Of a stretch of 64,000 bases of DNA, positions 12,173-21,439 are shown one piece after another. How positions within the stretch are numbered: position 1 is the stretch's first letter; each line of letters opens with the position of its first letter. The stretch is from Glandiceps talaboti (Eukaryota > Hemichordata > Enteropneusta > Spengelidae): NCBI RefSeq assembly GCF_964340395.1, contig NC_135559.1, forward strand, positions 15,353,063 through 15,417,062. Direction: 5' to 3'. The position numbers and the translations under genes were made by a program. A model generated the notes under the pieces. That model worked only from the letters and a program-made list of their open reading frames with translations, made no database searches and was not told where the DNA came from.

Positions 12173-13085
12173 ATGAATGTAGATGACTCGCCTATCGCCC
12201 TTACACTGTCAAATGACACATTCTGCTTGACTGAATCACGAGTACCATTAATATCTGGATGGGGTCGACGAGAAAAACCATCAGCATCTCCATTTCTTCC
12301 TCCTGATCTATATTCCAGGGTGAAGTTATACGTTGATAGAGCAGCTAGCCATCTATGTCCTGTTGCATCGAGTTTGGCACTTGTAGTGACATATTGTTAG
12401 TGGATTGTTATCATTCACCACCTTAAACTGGTTACCATAGAGATAATGATGGAACTTCTCTGTGACGGACCAATGTTTAGAGCATGAAATTCCAACTTGT
12501 GTGTAGGATAGTTCTTCTCAGCTTTAGATAAACATCTGCTGGCATATGCAATGACCCTCTTGGCACCATTGTATTCTTGATATAATGTGACTCCAAGACC
12601 AGTGTAAATGGCATCTGTATGTAGCTCAAATGGTAGACCATAATCAGCAAAGCCTAAGATTGGGGTTGTGGTCAATTTGTCTATCAAAGTGTCGAAAGCT
12701 TGTTGGCACTCTCCTGTCCATTTGGATTCTGGGATGTGTTGATATTTCCTTTCTTTCTTTCTTTTTGAACCTCCACCAGTCAGTGCATGAAGTGGTGCTG
12801 CAATTTGTGAGAAGCTCTTGACAAAACGCCTGTAGTATCCAGCAAAGCCAATGAATGAATGCAATTCCTTTACATTTGTGGGTACTGGCCAAGTTCTTAG
12901 TGCTGATATGTTTTTCGGGTCAGTCTGTATACCATCTGATGAAACTATATGTCCAAGGTACTTCACTTGCTGTTTAAAGAACTGACACTTAGATGGCTTA
13001 ACCTTGAGAACATACTCCCTAAGTTGATTGAGAACTGCAAGATTACTTGACAGTGTGATAAAATACAAGTCTTCATATATGTTCA

Positions 13086-14635
13086 AAAAAAATGTTTTCA
13101 ATTTACGGGATGGATTTTCATTTAAAGATGTACTTTTATAGGGAGATAAACTTTTCATTTAGGGGATGGCTGCTTTTTTCATGTACATGTATGGGATGGA
13201 TATACTTTTCATTTATGAGAGAAAAATACTTTTCATTTATGGGAATGGGAGAGAAATACTTTTTATTTATTAGAGAGAAATACTTTCATTTATTGGAGAG
13301 AAACACTTTTCATTGATGGTAGAGAAATACTTTTCATTTATTGGAGAGAAATACTTTTCATTTAGGGGAGAAAAATACTTTTAATTTATTGCAGAGAAAT
13401 ACTTTTCATTTATGAGAGAAATACTTTTCATTTATTGGAGAGAAATACTTTTTATTTATGGGAGAAATACTTTTCATTTATTGGAGAGAAATACTTTTCA
13501 TTTATGGGAGAGAAATACTTTTCATTTATTGGAGAGAAATACTTTTTATTTATTGGAGAGAAATACTTTTTATTTATTGGAGAGAAATACTTTTCATTTA
13601 TTGGAGAAATACTTTTCATTTATTGGAGAGAAATACTTTTTATTTATTGGAGAGAAATACTTTTCATTTATTGGAGAGAAATACTTTTTATTTATTGGAG
13701 AAATACTTTTTATTTATTGGAGAGAAATACTTTTCATTTATTGGAGAGAAATACTTTTTATTTATGGGAGAAATACTTTTCATTTATTGGAGAGAAATAC
13801 TTTTTATTTATGGGAAAGAAATACTTTTCATTTATGGGAGAGAAATACTTTTTATTTATTGGAAAGAAATACTTTTCATTTATGGGAGAGAAATACTTTT
13901 CATTTATGGGAGAAAAATACTTTTCATTTATTGGAGAGAAATACTTTTTATTTATGGGAAAGAAATATTTTTCTTTTATTGGAGAGAAATTCTTTTCATT
14001 TATGGGAGAGAAATACTTTTCATTTATGGGAGAGAAATACTTTTTATTTATGGGAGAGAAATACCTTTCATTTATGGGAGAAATACTTTTCATTTATTGG
14101 AGAGAAATGCTTTTTATTTATTGGAAAGAAATACTTTTCATTTATTGGAGAGAAATAGTTTTCATTTATTGGAGAGAAATACTTTTCATTTATTGGAAAG
14201 AAATACTTTTCATTGATGGGAGAGAAATACTTTTCATTTATGGGAGAGAAATACTTTTCATTTATTGGAGAGAAATACTTTTCATTTATTGGAGAGAAAT
14301 ACTTTTCATTTAGGGGAGAAAAATACTTTTCATTTATGGGAGAGATACTTTTCAATTAGGGGAGAGAAATACTTTTTCATTTATGGGAGAGAAATACTTT
14401 TCATTTATGGGAGAGAAATACTTTTCATTTATGGGAGAAAAATACTTTTCATTTAGGGGAGAAAAATACGTTTAATTTATTGGAGAGAAAATTTTTTCAT
14501 TTTTAAGGGGGAGAGAAAAACTTTTCATTTTTAAGGGGAGAGAAATACTTTTCATTTATGGGAGAGAAATACTTTTCATTTATTGGAGAGAAATACTTTT
14601 AATTTAGGGGAGAGAAATACTTTTCATTTTTAGGG
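13086..14635. repeat. 24-bp minisatellite, GGAGAGAAATACTTTTCATTTATT type
   Basis: About 60 tandem copies of a unit reading GGAGAGAAATACTTTTCATT plus TATT or TATG. Some copies are shortened to 21 bp (GGAGAAATACTTTTCATT). Open frames in all three forward phases and two reverse phases are a by-product of the unit having no stop; the encoded YFSFIGEK-like peptides are not a gene. Confidence 0.95.
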
Positions 14636-14935
14636 GATGGATGTACTTTTCATTTAGGGGATGGATGTACTTTACATTTAGGGGATGGATGTACTTTTCA
14701 TTTAGGGGATGGATGTACTTTACATTTAGGGGATGGATGTACTTTATATTTAGGGGATGGATGTACTTTTCATTTAGGGGATGGATGTACTTTACATTTT
14801 TCATTTAGGAGATGGATGTACTTTTCATTTAGGAGATGGATGTACTTTTCATTTAGGAGATGGATGTACTTTACATTTAGGGGATGGATGAACTTTTCAT
14901 TTAGGGGATGGATGTTCTTTTCATTTAGGGAAAGA
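14636..14935. repeat. 24-bp minisatellite, GGGGATGGATGTACTTTTCATTTA type
   Basis: About 12 copies of a second 24-bp unit that shares the TACTTTTCATTTA half with the array to its left but has GGGGATGGATG in place of GGAGAGAAA. The two unit types meet abruptly near 14636 and reappear together in the right-hand array at 18925-19921. Confidence 0.95.
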
Positions 14936-15304
14936 ATCCAATTCAAGATGTCGGTTTCCCTCCGGGTCTCTGCAGATACGTTCGGGTGTCTGAAAACACC
15001 CGCGATTACCCTCACTCAGGTGATAATGAGCCTGTAATGAGCACACCTCGTCAGCCCAACCGCGGGTTTTCGTGCCTATTGTTTAAAGTTCTATTGCTAT
15101 GCAAATAAGTAATTGCTACACCAGACGGGCCAGCATGTTCTTTGTCAGATATATAAACATATTATTAAAACAGGAAAGAAGTGTGCAAAACATTGTACCA
15201 TTTTTGCTATCCCGGCAACTAGTACATGTATAGTATACTATCGTTGACGACACTGCGCAAAGTCATCGTCAGCCCGATCATATGCACAGTTGATGTACTC
15301 GCCG
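14936..15304. other. Unique sequence between array and repeated segment
   Basis: Non-repetitive, somewhat richer in CpG than the surroundings (CGCGATTACC, AACCGCGGGT). No coding frame supported. Confidence 0.4.
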
Positions 15305-15690
15305 ACAAAAGTTCAATCGTATCTCACAGACTTCCCCATAATGACATTGCTACATAGTAACATAGCGTAAATTATCGCTGACCCGATCGTACTTATTTAT
15401 TATTCCCGTAGTTATTTGTGTATTGCTTAAAAAAACAATTTACCATCCGTATTTACCCCGATCGGGATAATCATAAAGTAGTGCGACTTTGCCTAAGAGT
15501 GGCGTGTGTGAATGTGGAGTGTAGATTTTTTTAAAAGATAAAAGCCACAGAAATACAATGAATTCACAGTTGGCGCGGCGGCACAGTTGGTTTATCTCTT
15601 GAAGAACGTAAAAGTAGCTATTATAGGCATGCAATTTGACATTGTCACAGTGCCCAGAAAAAGATCGACTGTTTCGGTAAAGAGTATCAA
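15305..15690. repeat. Left copy of composite-region flanking segment
   Basis: The segment runs from AGTTCAATCGTATCTCACAG to GTTTCGGTAAAGAGTATCAAG and is repeated in the same orientation at 19926-20332. The copies differ by small indels, for example a roughly 20-bp insertion in the right copy near 19962. Together the pair frames the two-exon Pro-rich gene. Each copy carries one imperfect version of the 18-bp palindrome. Confidence 0.9.
15453..15470. promoter_or_regulatory. Imperfect 18-bp palindrome, copy 1
   Basis: TTACCCCGATCGGGATAA, which differs by one base from the perfect palindrome found twice further right. It is identical to the copy at 20091-20108. Likely a protein-binding site; the binding protein is unknown. 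Confidence 0.5.
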
Positions 15691-16099
15691 GCTGTGTAAC
15701 ATGTGGAGAAAAAAAAAGGTAAGTGATTGACAGGCGATGCGTGCTGTGTTTTGTTTCTGTAGGACTGTTTGGAATGCATTGTGTGAATGGCAGTGAGGGT
15801 GGGGCATGGGCAATGAGTTATCTGAGCCGCGGTTGTCAGAAGGGTATATCAACTTTGTCGGCATGTCAAATCCATTAATTTATGAGATGAGAACAATACA
15901 AATAAATAAATGAGATGTGTCGTGGAAAACAATTGTAACTGCGCTACATTTTACATGTTTGCCGCGGTTGATTTGGTTGCGTTGATCGTTTGTGTTGCAC
16001 ACTATGCGTCAAAGAGTAAATGTTGTATTTTAATAGGCGGTGAGATTTTGATAGATTTTGTTGGATAACCCCCCCCCCCCCCATCGCAGTTTTTAATAT
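15691..16099. other. Non-coding sequence with a C homopolymer
   Basis: Unique sequence with a poly-C run at 16068-16082. I see no gene here; short open frames are not supported by composition or similarity. Confidence 0.4.
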
Positions 16100-16122
16100 G
16101 TGCCAGTGCGTTCAAAGGTCGT

Positions 16123-16140
16123 TTATCCCGATCGGGATAA
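16123..16140. promoter_or_regulatory. Perfect 18-bp palindrome, copy 2
   Basis: TTATCCCGATCGGGATAA is its own reverse complement over all 18 bases. It sits in the left unit of the tandem duplication upstream of the Pro-rich gene. Confidence 0.55.
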
Positions 16141-16681
16141 TAAACAATTTTAACCAATTGATTGGAGCCTATCCAAACTAAACTTGAGTGACAGTATAAA
16201 CTTTCAATTTTACTCCAACACGGTTATAACTCCTCTACAGAAAAACACAAAAACGGATTTCAAACTAAGATGCGTTCAAATTTTACACTTACTGCTACAA
16301 CATGCAAAAGGTGATCTTTACCGTAGTGCTGTAGTCATATGATACATTTTGCCGGTATTGTAAGTTTTCCTTTAATCTTGGGGGATAACTTGCCTCACCC
16401 ACTCATTAATTTCTTTTGTTTCTGGTGCGACTTTTAAATATTGTTCGCGGTGTTTGATAAACTGTCATTGTTTGCCATAAATTGTCGGGAGGGATATCAC
16501 ACAGAAGAATAGGGAATGCGTTTCATCATGATAACAGTTGTCCTTTGTTTTACACAATGTTCATATTTCACACTTCAGTTTTAATGGTACGCGCCTTACA
16601 AGTGTTTCTCCTTTGAAAAAAAATGCCGCCTGTAAAAGAAAGGTTAATAGTATAATACGTGCCAGTGCGTTCAAAGGTCAT

Positions 16682-16699
16682 TTATCCCGATCGGGATAA
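16682..16699. promoter_or_regulatory. Perfect 18-bp palindrome, copy 3
   Basis: A second perfect copy of TTATCCCGATCGGGATAA in the right unit of the duplication, about 490 bp upstream of the TATA box. Spacing to the copy at 16123 is 559 bp. Confidence 0.55.
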
Positions 16700-17170
16700 T
16701 AAACAATTTTAACCAATCGATTGGAGCCTATCCAAACGAAACTTGAGTGACAGTATAAACTTTCATTTTTACTCCAACACGGTTATAACTCCTCTACAGA
16801 AAAACACAAAAACGGATTTCAAACTAAGATGCGTTCAAATTTTACACTTACTGCTACAACATGCAAAAGCTGATCTTTACCGTAGTGCTGTAGTCATATG
16901 ATACATTTGCCGGTATTGTAAGTTTTCCTTTAATCTTGGGGGATAACTTGCCTCACCCACTCATTAATTTCTTTTGTTTCTGGTGCGACTTCATTGTTTG
17001 CCATAAATTGTCGGGAGGGATATCACACAGAAGAATAGGGAATGCGTTTCGTCGTGATAACAGTTGTCCTTTGTTTTACGCAATGTTCATATTTCACACT
17101 TCAGTTTTTAAAAGTACGCGCCTTACAAGTGTTTCTCCTTTGAAAAAAAATGCCGCCTGTAAAAGAAAGG

Positions 17171-17178
17171 TATAAATT
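17171..17178 (+). promoter_or_regulatory. TATA box of the Pro-rich gene
   Basis: TATAAATT lies about 100 bp before the first ATG at 17274. The equivalent place in the left duplication unit reads TTAATAG, so only the right unit has a TATA box. Confidence 0.5.
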
Positions 17179-17273
17179 GTTGGATAGAACACTCCTCGGT
17201 GTTCATTTTGCAACCGCAGCGAACGACAGCAGATCATCTTAAAGTATTCCATAGTCAATAATATAATTCCAAC

Positions 17274-18946
17274 ATGTCCGAGATAACCGTCAAGTGGCTC
17301 CAACCAGCTAAATATCGTAATCGTATGGAAAAGGTCAAGACGTCAAGAGTGAAGACAACTGATTTCGAAGAAGGTAACGAAGTGAAAGTAAAATACAAAA
17401 GTGCATTTTACAAAGCTGTGGTCATTGACATGACTGGTAAGTAACAACATTTTTACGTAAAAGCATAGACCCTCTACCAACTATGGTAAAAGCAAAAAGA
17501 TCGGGGACGAAGCTTGTCGGATTTCTCCAGGGCGTATATTCCAAGAGCTACATTATTAATACCCAATTTGCCCCCATCACTTGATAGATTTTATTTTACC
17601 TTATATTGATTAAAGGGTTTGTCTTCCATGTTATGGATCTATGATATATCGTTCGAAAAAGGTCAAAATCAATGCTTGTGTCAAACGTTTTTACTATAGT
17701 AGTAGGCCTAATGATGTATCTTTTTTAGATTCTTAAGTACTAATGTGTACCGTTTACTTTCATTTCAGATGTGAAAAGAAGAAGAGTGGTGAATCCAGAC
17801 TTTTCATCAGATGACGACCTTCCCCTTTCGACACTACTTACAGGACCAGTACCGCGACGACCACCAACACCACCAACACGATCTCCAACAGCACCACCAC
17901 GACCACCACCACCAATACCACCAACACGATCTCAAACACCACCACCACGACCACCAACACGATCTCCACGACCACCACCACCACCAACACTACCAACAAG
18001 ATCTCCAACACCACCAACACGATCTCCACGACCACCACCAACACCACGATCTCCAACACCACCACCACGACCACCAACACGATCTCCAACACCACCACCA
18101 CCACCACCACCAACACTACCAACAAGATCTCCAACACCACCACCACCACCACCACCAACACTACCAACACGATCTCCAACACCACCACCACCACCACCAC
18201 CAACACTACCAACAAGATCTCCACCACCACGACCACCAACACGATCTCCACGACCACCACCACCACCACCACCACCAACACTACCAACAAGATCTCCAAC
18301 ACCACGACCACCAACACGATCTCCAACACCACCACCACCACCACCACCAACACTACCAACAAGATCTCCAACACCACGACCACCAACACGATCTCCACGA
18401 CCACCACCACCACCACCACCAACACGACCACCAACACGACCACCAACACGACCAACACGATCTCCAACACCACCAACACGACCACCACCACCACCAACAC
18501 CGCCAACACGATCTCCAACACCACCACCACGACCACCAACACCGCCAACACGATCTCCAACAACAACAACACCACCACCACCACGATCTCCAACACCCAC
18601 ACCCATTACGATAGAAGACAGCCTCCCTCTGCTCACATTAGACGATTCCATGTTTGAGTCGCTCAGACTCGGTGGAACGAGTTCTGAGAACCTGGTAGCC
18701 ATAATGACACAGACTCTCGAAGCCGTCCAAAAACTACTTAAAAATCAAAGTAAAATCGCTAGAGATGTTGAGGAAATAAAAGAAGTTTTAAACTTAGCTA
18801 AAAAGGAACACATAGAAGAGGAGAAAGCGGTCGCCGCAACCCCATGTAATCACCATGTCTACACACGCGAACTGTCAATAAATGTCATCAACACACGCGA
18901 ACCATCTATAGCAGCAGTCAGACAGATGGATGTACTTTACATTTAG
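17274..18946 (+). CDS. Two-exon Pro-rich protein with Tudor-like N-terminus and coiled coil, run into a minisatellite
   Basis: Exon 1 is 17274-17436 (donor G|GTAAGT) and exon 2 is 17769-18946 (acceptor TTTCAG), joined in frame as 447 codons including the stop. The ATG at 17274 was chosen because it follows a TATA box and opens a frame that splices cleanly. Residues 1-55 contain EGNEVKVKYKSAFYKAVVID, which looks like a small SH3/Tudor-type barrel. A basic patch (KRRRV) and an acidic stretch (SSDDDLPLS) follow. Residues of about 75-335 are Pro-rich repeats of the [17 protein letters not shown] type, with many RSP sites and PxxP motifs. A C-terminal coiled coil holds LEAVQKLLKNQSKIARDVEE and lies at about residues 375-415. 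The last codons (MDVLYI, stop) come from the 24-bp minisatellite, so the original C-terminus has probably been lost. A Tudor-like domain plus coiled coil resembles the front half of some BEN-domain proteins, but no BEN domain is seen; this is a guess. It may be a transposon-borne gene. Confidence 0.6.
17860..18600 (+). repeat. CCA/ACC trinucleotide-rich coding repeat
   Basis: Degenerate tandem blocks of CCACCACCA joined by ACACGATCTCCA or ACAAGATCTCCA. This is the Pro-rich part of exon 2. All three forward frames and two reverse frames are open here because CCA repeats have no stops; the His/Gln-rich and Val-rich alternatives are shadows. Confidence 0.9.
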
Positions 18947-19345
18947 GGGATGGATGTACTTTTCATTTAGGGTATGGATGTACTTTTCATTTAGGGGATG
19001 GATGTACTTTACATTTAGGGGATGGATGTACTTTACATTTAGGGGATGGATGTACTTTACATTTAGGGGATGGATGTACTTTTCATTTAGGGGATGGATG
19101 TACTTTACATTTAGGGGATAGATGTACTTTACATTTAGGGGATGGATGTACTTTACATTTAGGGGATGGATGTACTTTTCATTTAGGGGATGGATGTACT
19201 TTTCATTTAGGGGATGGGTGTGCTTTTCATTTAGGGGATGGATGTACTTTACATTTAGGGGATGGATGTACTTTACATTTAGGGGATGGATGTATTTTAC
19301 ATTTAGGGGATGGATGTACTTTTCATTTAGGGGATGGATGTATGG
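18925..19345. repeat. 24-bp minisatellite (GGGGATGGATGTAC type), right-hand array
   Basis: About 17 copies of GGGGATGGATGTACTTTACA or TTTTCA followed by TTTA, the same unit as at 14636-14935 and in the same orientation. It starts inside the coding frame of the Pro-rich gene and supplies its stop codon. Confidence 0.95.
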
Positions 19346-19921
19346 ATGTAATTTTAATTTAGGGGAGAGAAATACTTTTCATTTATTGAAGAGAAATACA
19401 TTTCATTGATGGGGAGAGAAATACTTTTCATTTCTTGGAGAAAAGTACTTTTCATTGATGGGAGAGAAATACTTTTCATTTATTGGAGAGAAATACTTTT
19501 CATTTATGGGACAGAAATACTTCTCATTTATTGGAGAGAAATACTTTTCATTTATTGGAGAGAAATACTTTTAATTTATGGGAGAGAAATACTTTTCTTT
19601 TATGGGAGAGAAATACTTTTCATTTATGGGAGAGAGATATACTTGTAATTTAGGAGAGGGAAATACTTGTAATTTAGGAGAGGGAAATACTTTTCATTTA
19701 GGGGATGGATGTACTTTTTATGTAGGGGATGGATGCACTTTTCGTTTAGAGGATGGGTGTACTTTTCATTTAGGGGATAGATGTATGGATGTAATTTTAA
19801 TTTATGGGAGAGAAATACGTTTCATATATGGGAGAGAAATACTTTTCATATATGGGAGAGAAATACTTTTCATTTATGGGAGAGAAATACTTTTCATTGA
19901 TGGGAGAGAAATATTTTTCCC
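19346..19921. repeat. 24-bp minisatellite (GGAGAGAAATAC type), right-hand array
   Basis: Mixed array of the GGAGAGAAATACTTTTCATT unit with a short island of the GGGGATGGATG unit at 19695-19790. Relative to the left side the two unit types are in reversed order. It ends directly against the right copy of the flanking segment. Confidence 0.95.
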
Positions 19922-19925
19922 CTAA

Positions 19926-20332
19926 AAGTTCAATCGTATCTCACAGACTTCCCCATAATGAAAGTGTTAATTATCAATATGATATTGCTACATAGTAACA
20001 TTGCGTAAATCATCGCCGACCCGATCGTACTAATTTATTATTCACGTAATTATTTGTGTATTGCTTAAAAAAAAAATTTACCATCCGTATTTACCCCGAT
20101 CGGGATAATCATAAAGTAGTGCGACTTTGCCTAAGAGTGGCGTGTGTGAATGTGGAGTGTAGATTTTTTTAAAAGAAAAAACCACAGAAATACAATGAAT
20201 TCACAGTTGGCGCGGCGGCACAGTTGGTTTATCTCTTGAAGAACGTAAAAGTAGCTATTATAGGCATGCAATTTGACATTGTCACAGTGCCCAGAAAAAG
20301 ATCGACTGTTTCGGTAAAGAGTATCAAGTAAA
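19926..20332. repeat. Right copy of composite-region flanking segment
   Basis: Direct repeat of 15305-15690, with the same start (AGTTCAATCGTATCTCACAG) and the same end (GTAAAGAGTATCAAG). It lies immediately after the minisatellite, whereas the left copy is separated from its array by about 370 bp of unique DNA. Confidence 0.9.
20091..20108. promoter_or_regulatory. Imperfect 18-bp palindrome, copy 4
   Basis: TTACCCCGATCGGGATAA, the same one-mismatch version as in the left flanking segment at 15453-15470. Confidence 0.5.
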
Positions 20333-20548
20333 GTATTCTTACCTTTTATGTTTATATCCTGGGTAAGTATACTTGTCGGTGTATCTGGGCGGAATTGGTA
20401 GATATCTCGCTTGTGGGTATCTCGGTCTTCCAAGATGTGTGTAGAGCAAGATGTGTTCGCCAGTTCGTCCAGATGAGTTCTGTTCATTTCTTAGTATATT
20501 GGAATATTCCATTCAGTCCTTGGTGGTCGTTGGGGGCGTTGGTCACAT

Positions 20549-20606
20549 GTGGATGTACTTTTTACTTTTACTACATCCCCTAAATGTAAAGTACATCCAT
20601 CCCCTA
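20549..20606. repeat. Inverted 24-bp minisatellite units at the right edge
   Basis: A forward half unit (GGATGTACTTTTTA) is followed by inverted units reading CATCCCCTAAATGTAAAG and TACATCCATCCCCTA. This is the only place where the 24-bp unit appears in reverse orientation, and it abuts the gypsy fragment. It could be the remnant of an inverted end of the composite region. Confidence 0.75.
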
Positions 20607-20933
20607 CGACCTAACGGACAAAGGTAAGTGCAGGAAACTTTCAAATCCTTGGAAGGGCCCTGGGGTCATTACAAATAAGATTACCCCCTTTCTCTATAAG
20701 ATAAAGTTAGGAAGGGAAATAATGTTACAAAATTCAAGGCTACCCTAGCCAAAACAGGTAAGATCTCCAATCCAAGCCAGGGTGTTGTGTATTGTTTATG
20801 TAGGAAGCCATATGATGGCTCCTTCATGGTACAATGTGATATTTGTTATGAATGGTACCATGGGCGCTGTGTAAAAATAACAGCCCAAGCTGCCCGTAAA
20901 CTTGACAAGTATATCTGTCCAACCTGTCATTAA
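20606..20933 (+). mobile_element. Ty3/gypsy pol 3' end: integrase GPY/F module and PHD finger
   Basis: Plus-strand fragment. 20606-20745 reads as the integrase C-terminal module (KCRKLSNPWKGPGVI and ITPFLYKIKLG). After a short linker broken by a stop or shift near 20750, 20780-20930 encodes a PHD finger (VYCLCRKP, MVQCDICYEWYHGRC, YICPTCH) with the C4-H-C3 cysteine and histidine pattern intact, ending at the TAA at 20931-20933. PHD fingers at the end of pol occur in some animal gypsy lineages. The 5' part of the element is absent; its left edge meets the minisatellite. Confidence 0.75.
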
Positions 20934-20977
20934 CCGTTGCTGTATGTCTCCATCTTCTCTTGTCAGACCACTTACCA

Positions 20978-21238
20978 ATGGCGTCATCTGACTCGTCCCC
21001 GTCTGCCAAGCGTGACTGGCTCCCTAGCCGCAGTGCTCAAAAACAGCGACAAGAAGAAGAGAGGAGGGAGTGGGCCAGTCACGTTTGGCGAGAAAACGAA
21101 CAACGAATAAGGGAAGCAACCCAAAGGGGCGAACTTATGGCGCAGTCTGAACTGCGGAACCTTCTGGGGAACCCTGATCTGGCCGTCAACAGGACTGACT
21201 TGGCAAAGAAACTACTGGTGGGCCAATTCCACCTTTGA
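20978..21238 (+). CDS. Short ORF after gypsy pol, unknown, possibly element-encoded
   Basis: 86 codons from the ATG at 20978. The protein is charged and mostly helical-looking, rich in Arg, Glu and Gln (RSAQKQRQEEERREWASHV), with a second part LGNPDLAVNRTDLAKKLL. It begins 45 bp after the pol stop of the gypsy fragment and continues, out of frame, for about 60 codons to the right before it meets the opposite-strand gypsy relic. It may be a gag or accessory ORF fragment of the same element. I do not recognise a family, and it is unlikely to be a host gene. Confidence 0.35.
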   Translation: MASSDSSPSAKRDWLPSRSAQKQRQEEERREWASHVWRENEQRIREATQRGELMAQSELRNLLGNPDLAVNRTDLAKKLLVGQFHL

Positions 21239-21439
21239 GGATGAACGGATGGAGCACTCTGGGCTGGGCACCTCGGTGCCTGCAGCCCCAGAGGCTCCAA
21301 CCTGATTTGAACCTCCACGGGTGGTAAGGTTTGTCGAATCGGCTCACCAAGCCACACGTGAGGATTTCAAATCCAGGCTCTCTGCTGGCGTAACCTACCC
21401 AGAGGTACGCCCAACCCCTCTTAAGCACAGGCGGTCACT

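Larger units (their letters stand above)
9928..13085 (-). mobile_element. Ty3/gypsy retrotransposon relic (pol part)
   Basis: Minus-strand pol in several frames. 12415-13085 covers the end of the reverse transcriptase and the RNase H (LKVKPSKCQFFKQQVKYLGH, FIGFAGYYRRFVKSFS, PFELHTDAIYTGLGVTL). After a frameshift, 12173-12400 continues RNase H through GRNGDADGFSRRP. 11565-11740 is the linker. 10991-11476 is the integrase zinc finger ([11 protein letters not shown]) and core, with Asp in VCMDYLTLE and [14 protein letters not shown] frameshift near 11004 moves the frame to 10648-11004, which carries the NGQMELFN Glu and the HAYNYTKHDSTGFTPYFLMF block. The tail ends at a stop at 9928. The reverse transcriptase is cut off at about its YxDD box where the 24-bp minisatellite begins, so gag, protease, most of the reverse transcriptase and the 5' LTR are missing. 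A LINE end is inserted at 11745-12172. Confidence 0.9.
16100..17172. repeat. Two-copy tandem duplication, about 0.55 kb, upstream of the Pro-rich gene
   Basis: 16100-16659 and 16660-17172 both run from GTGCCAGTGCGTTCAAAGGT to AATGCCGCCTGTAAAAGAAA. The right copy has lost roughly 40 bp where the left copy reads TTTAAATATTGTTCGCGGTG (near 16430), and is otherwise nearly identical. Each copy contains one perfect 18-bp palindrome. The right copy ends exactly at the TATA box of the gene, so the unit looks like a duplicated upstream control region. Confidence 0.95.

Noticed and set aside
13412-14355. Open frames of 248 to 292 codons in three phases, and reverse frames
   Set aside because: All are translations of the stop-free 24-bp minisatellite. 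No start context, splice structure or unique sequence supports a gene.
17811-18702. His/Gln-rich, Val-rich and Gly-rich alternative frames
   Set aside because: They are shadows of the CCA repeat in the Pro-rich gene, whose frame is the one that splices to a normal first exon and continues into unique sequence.
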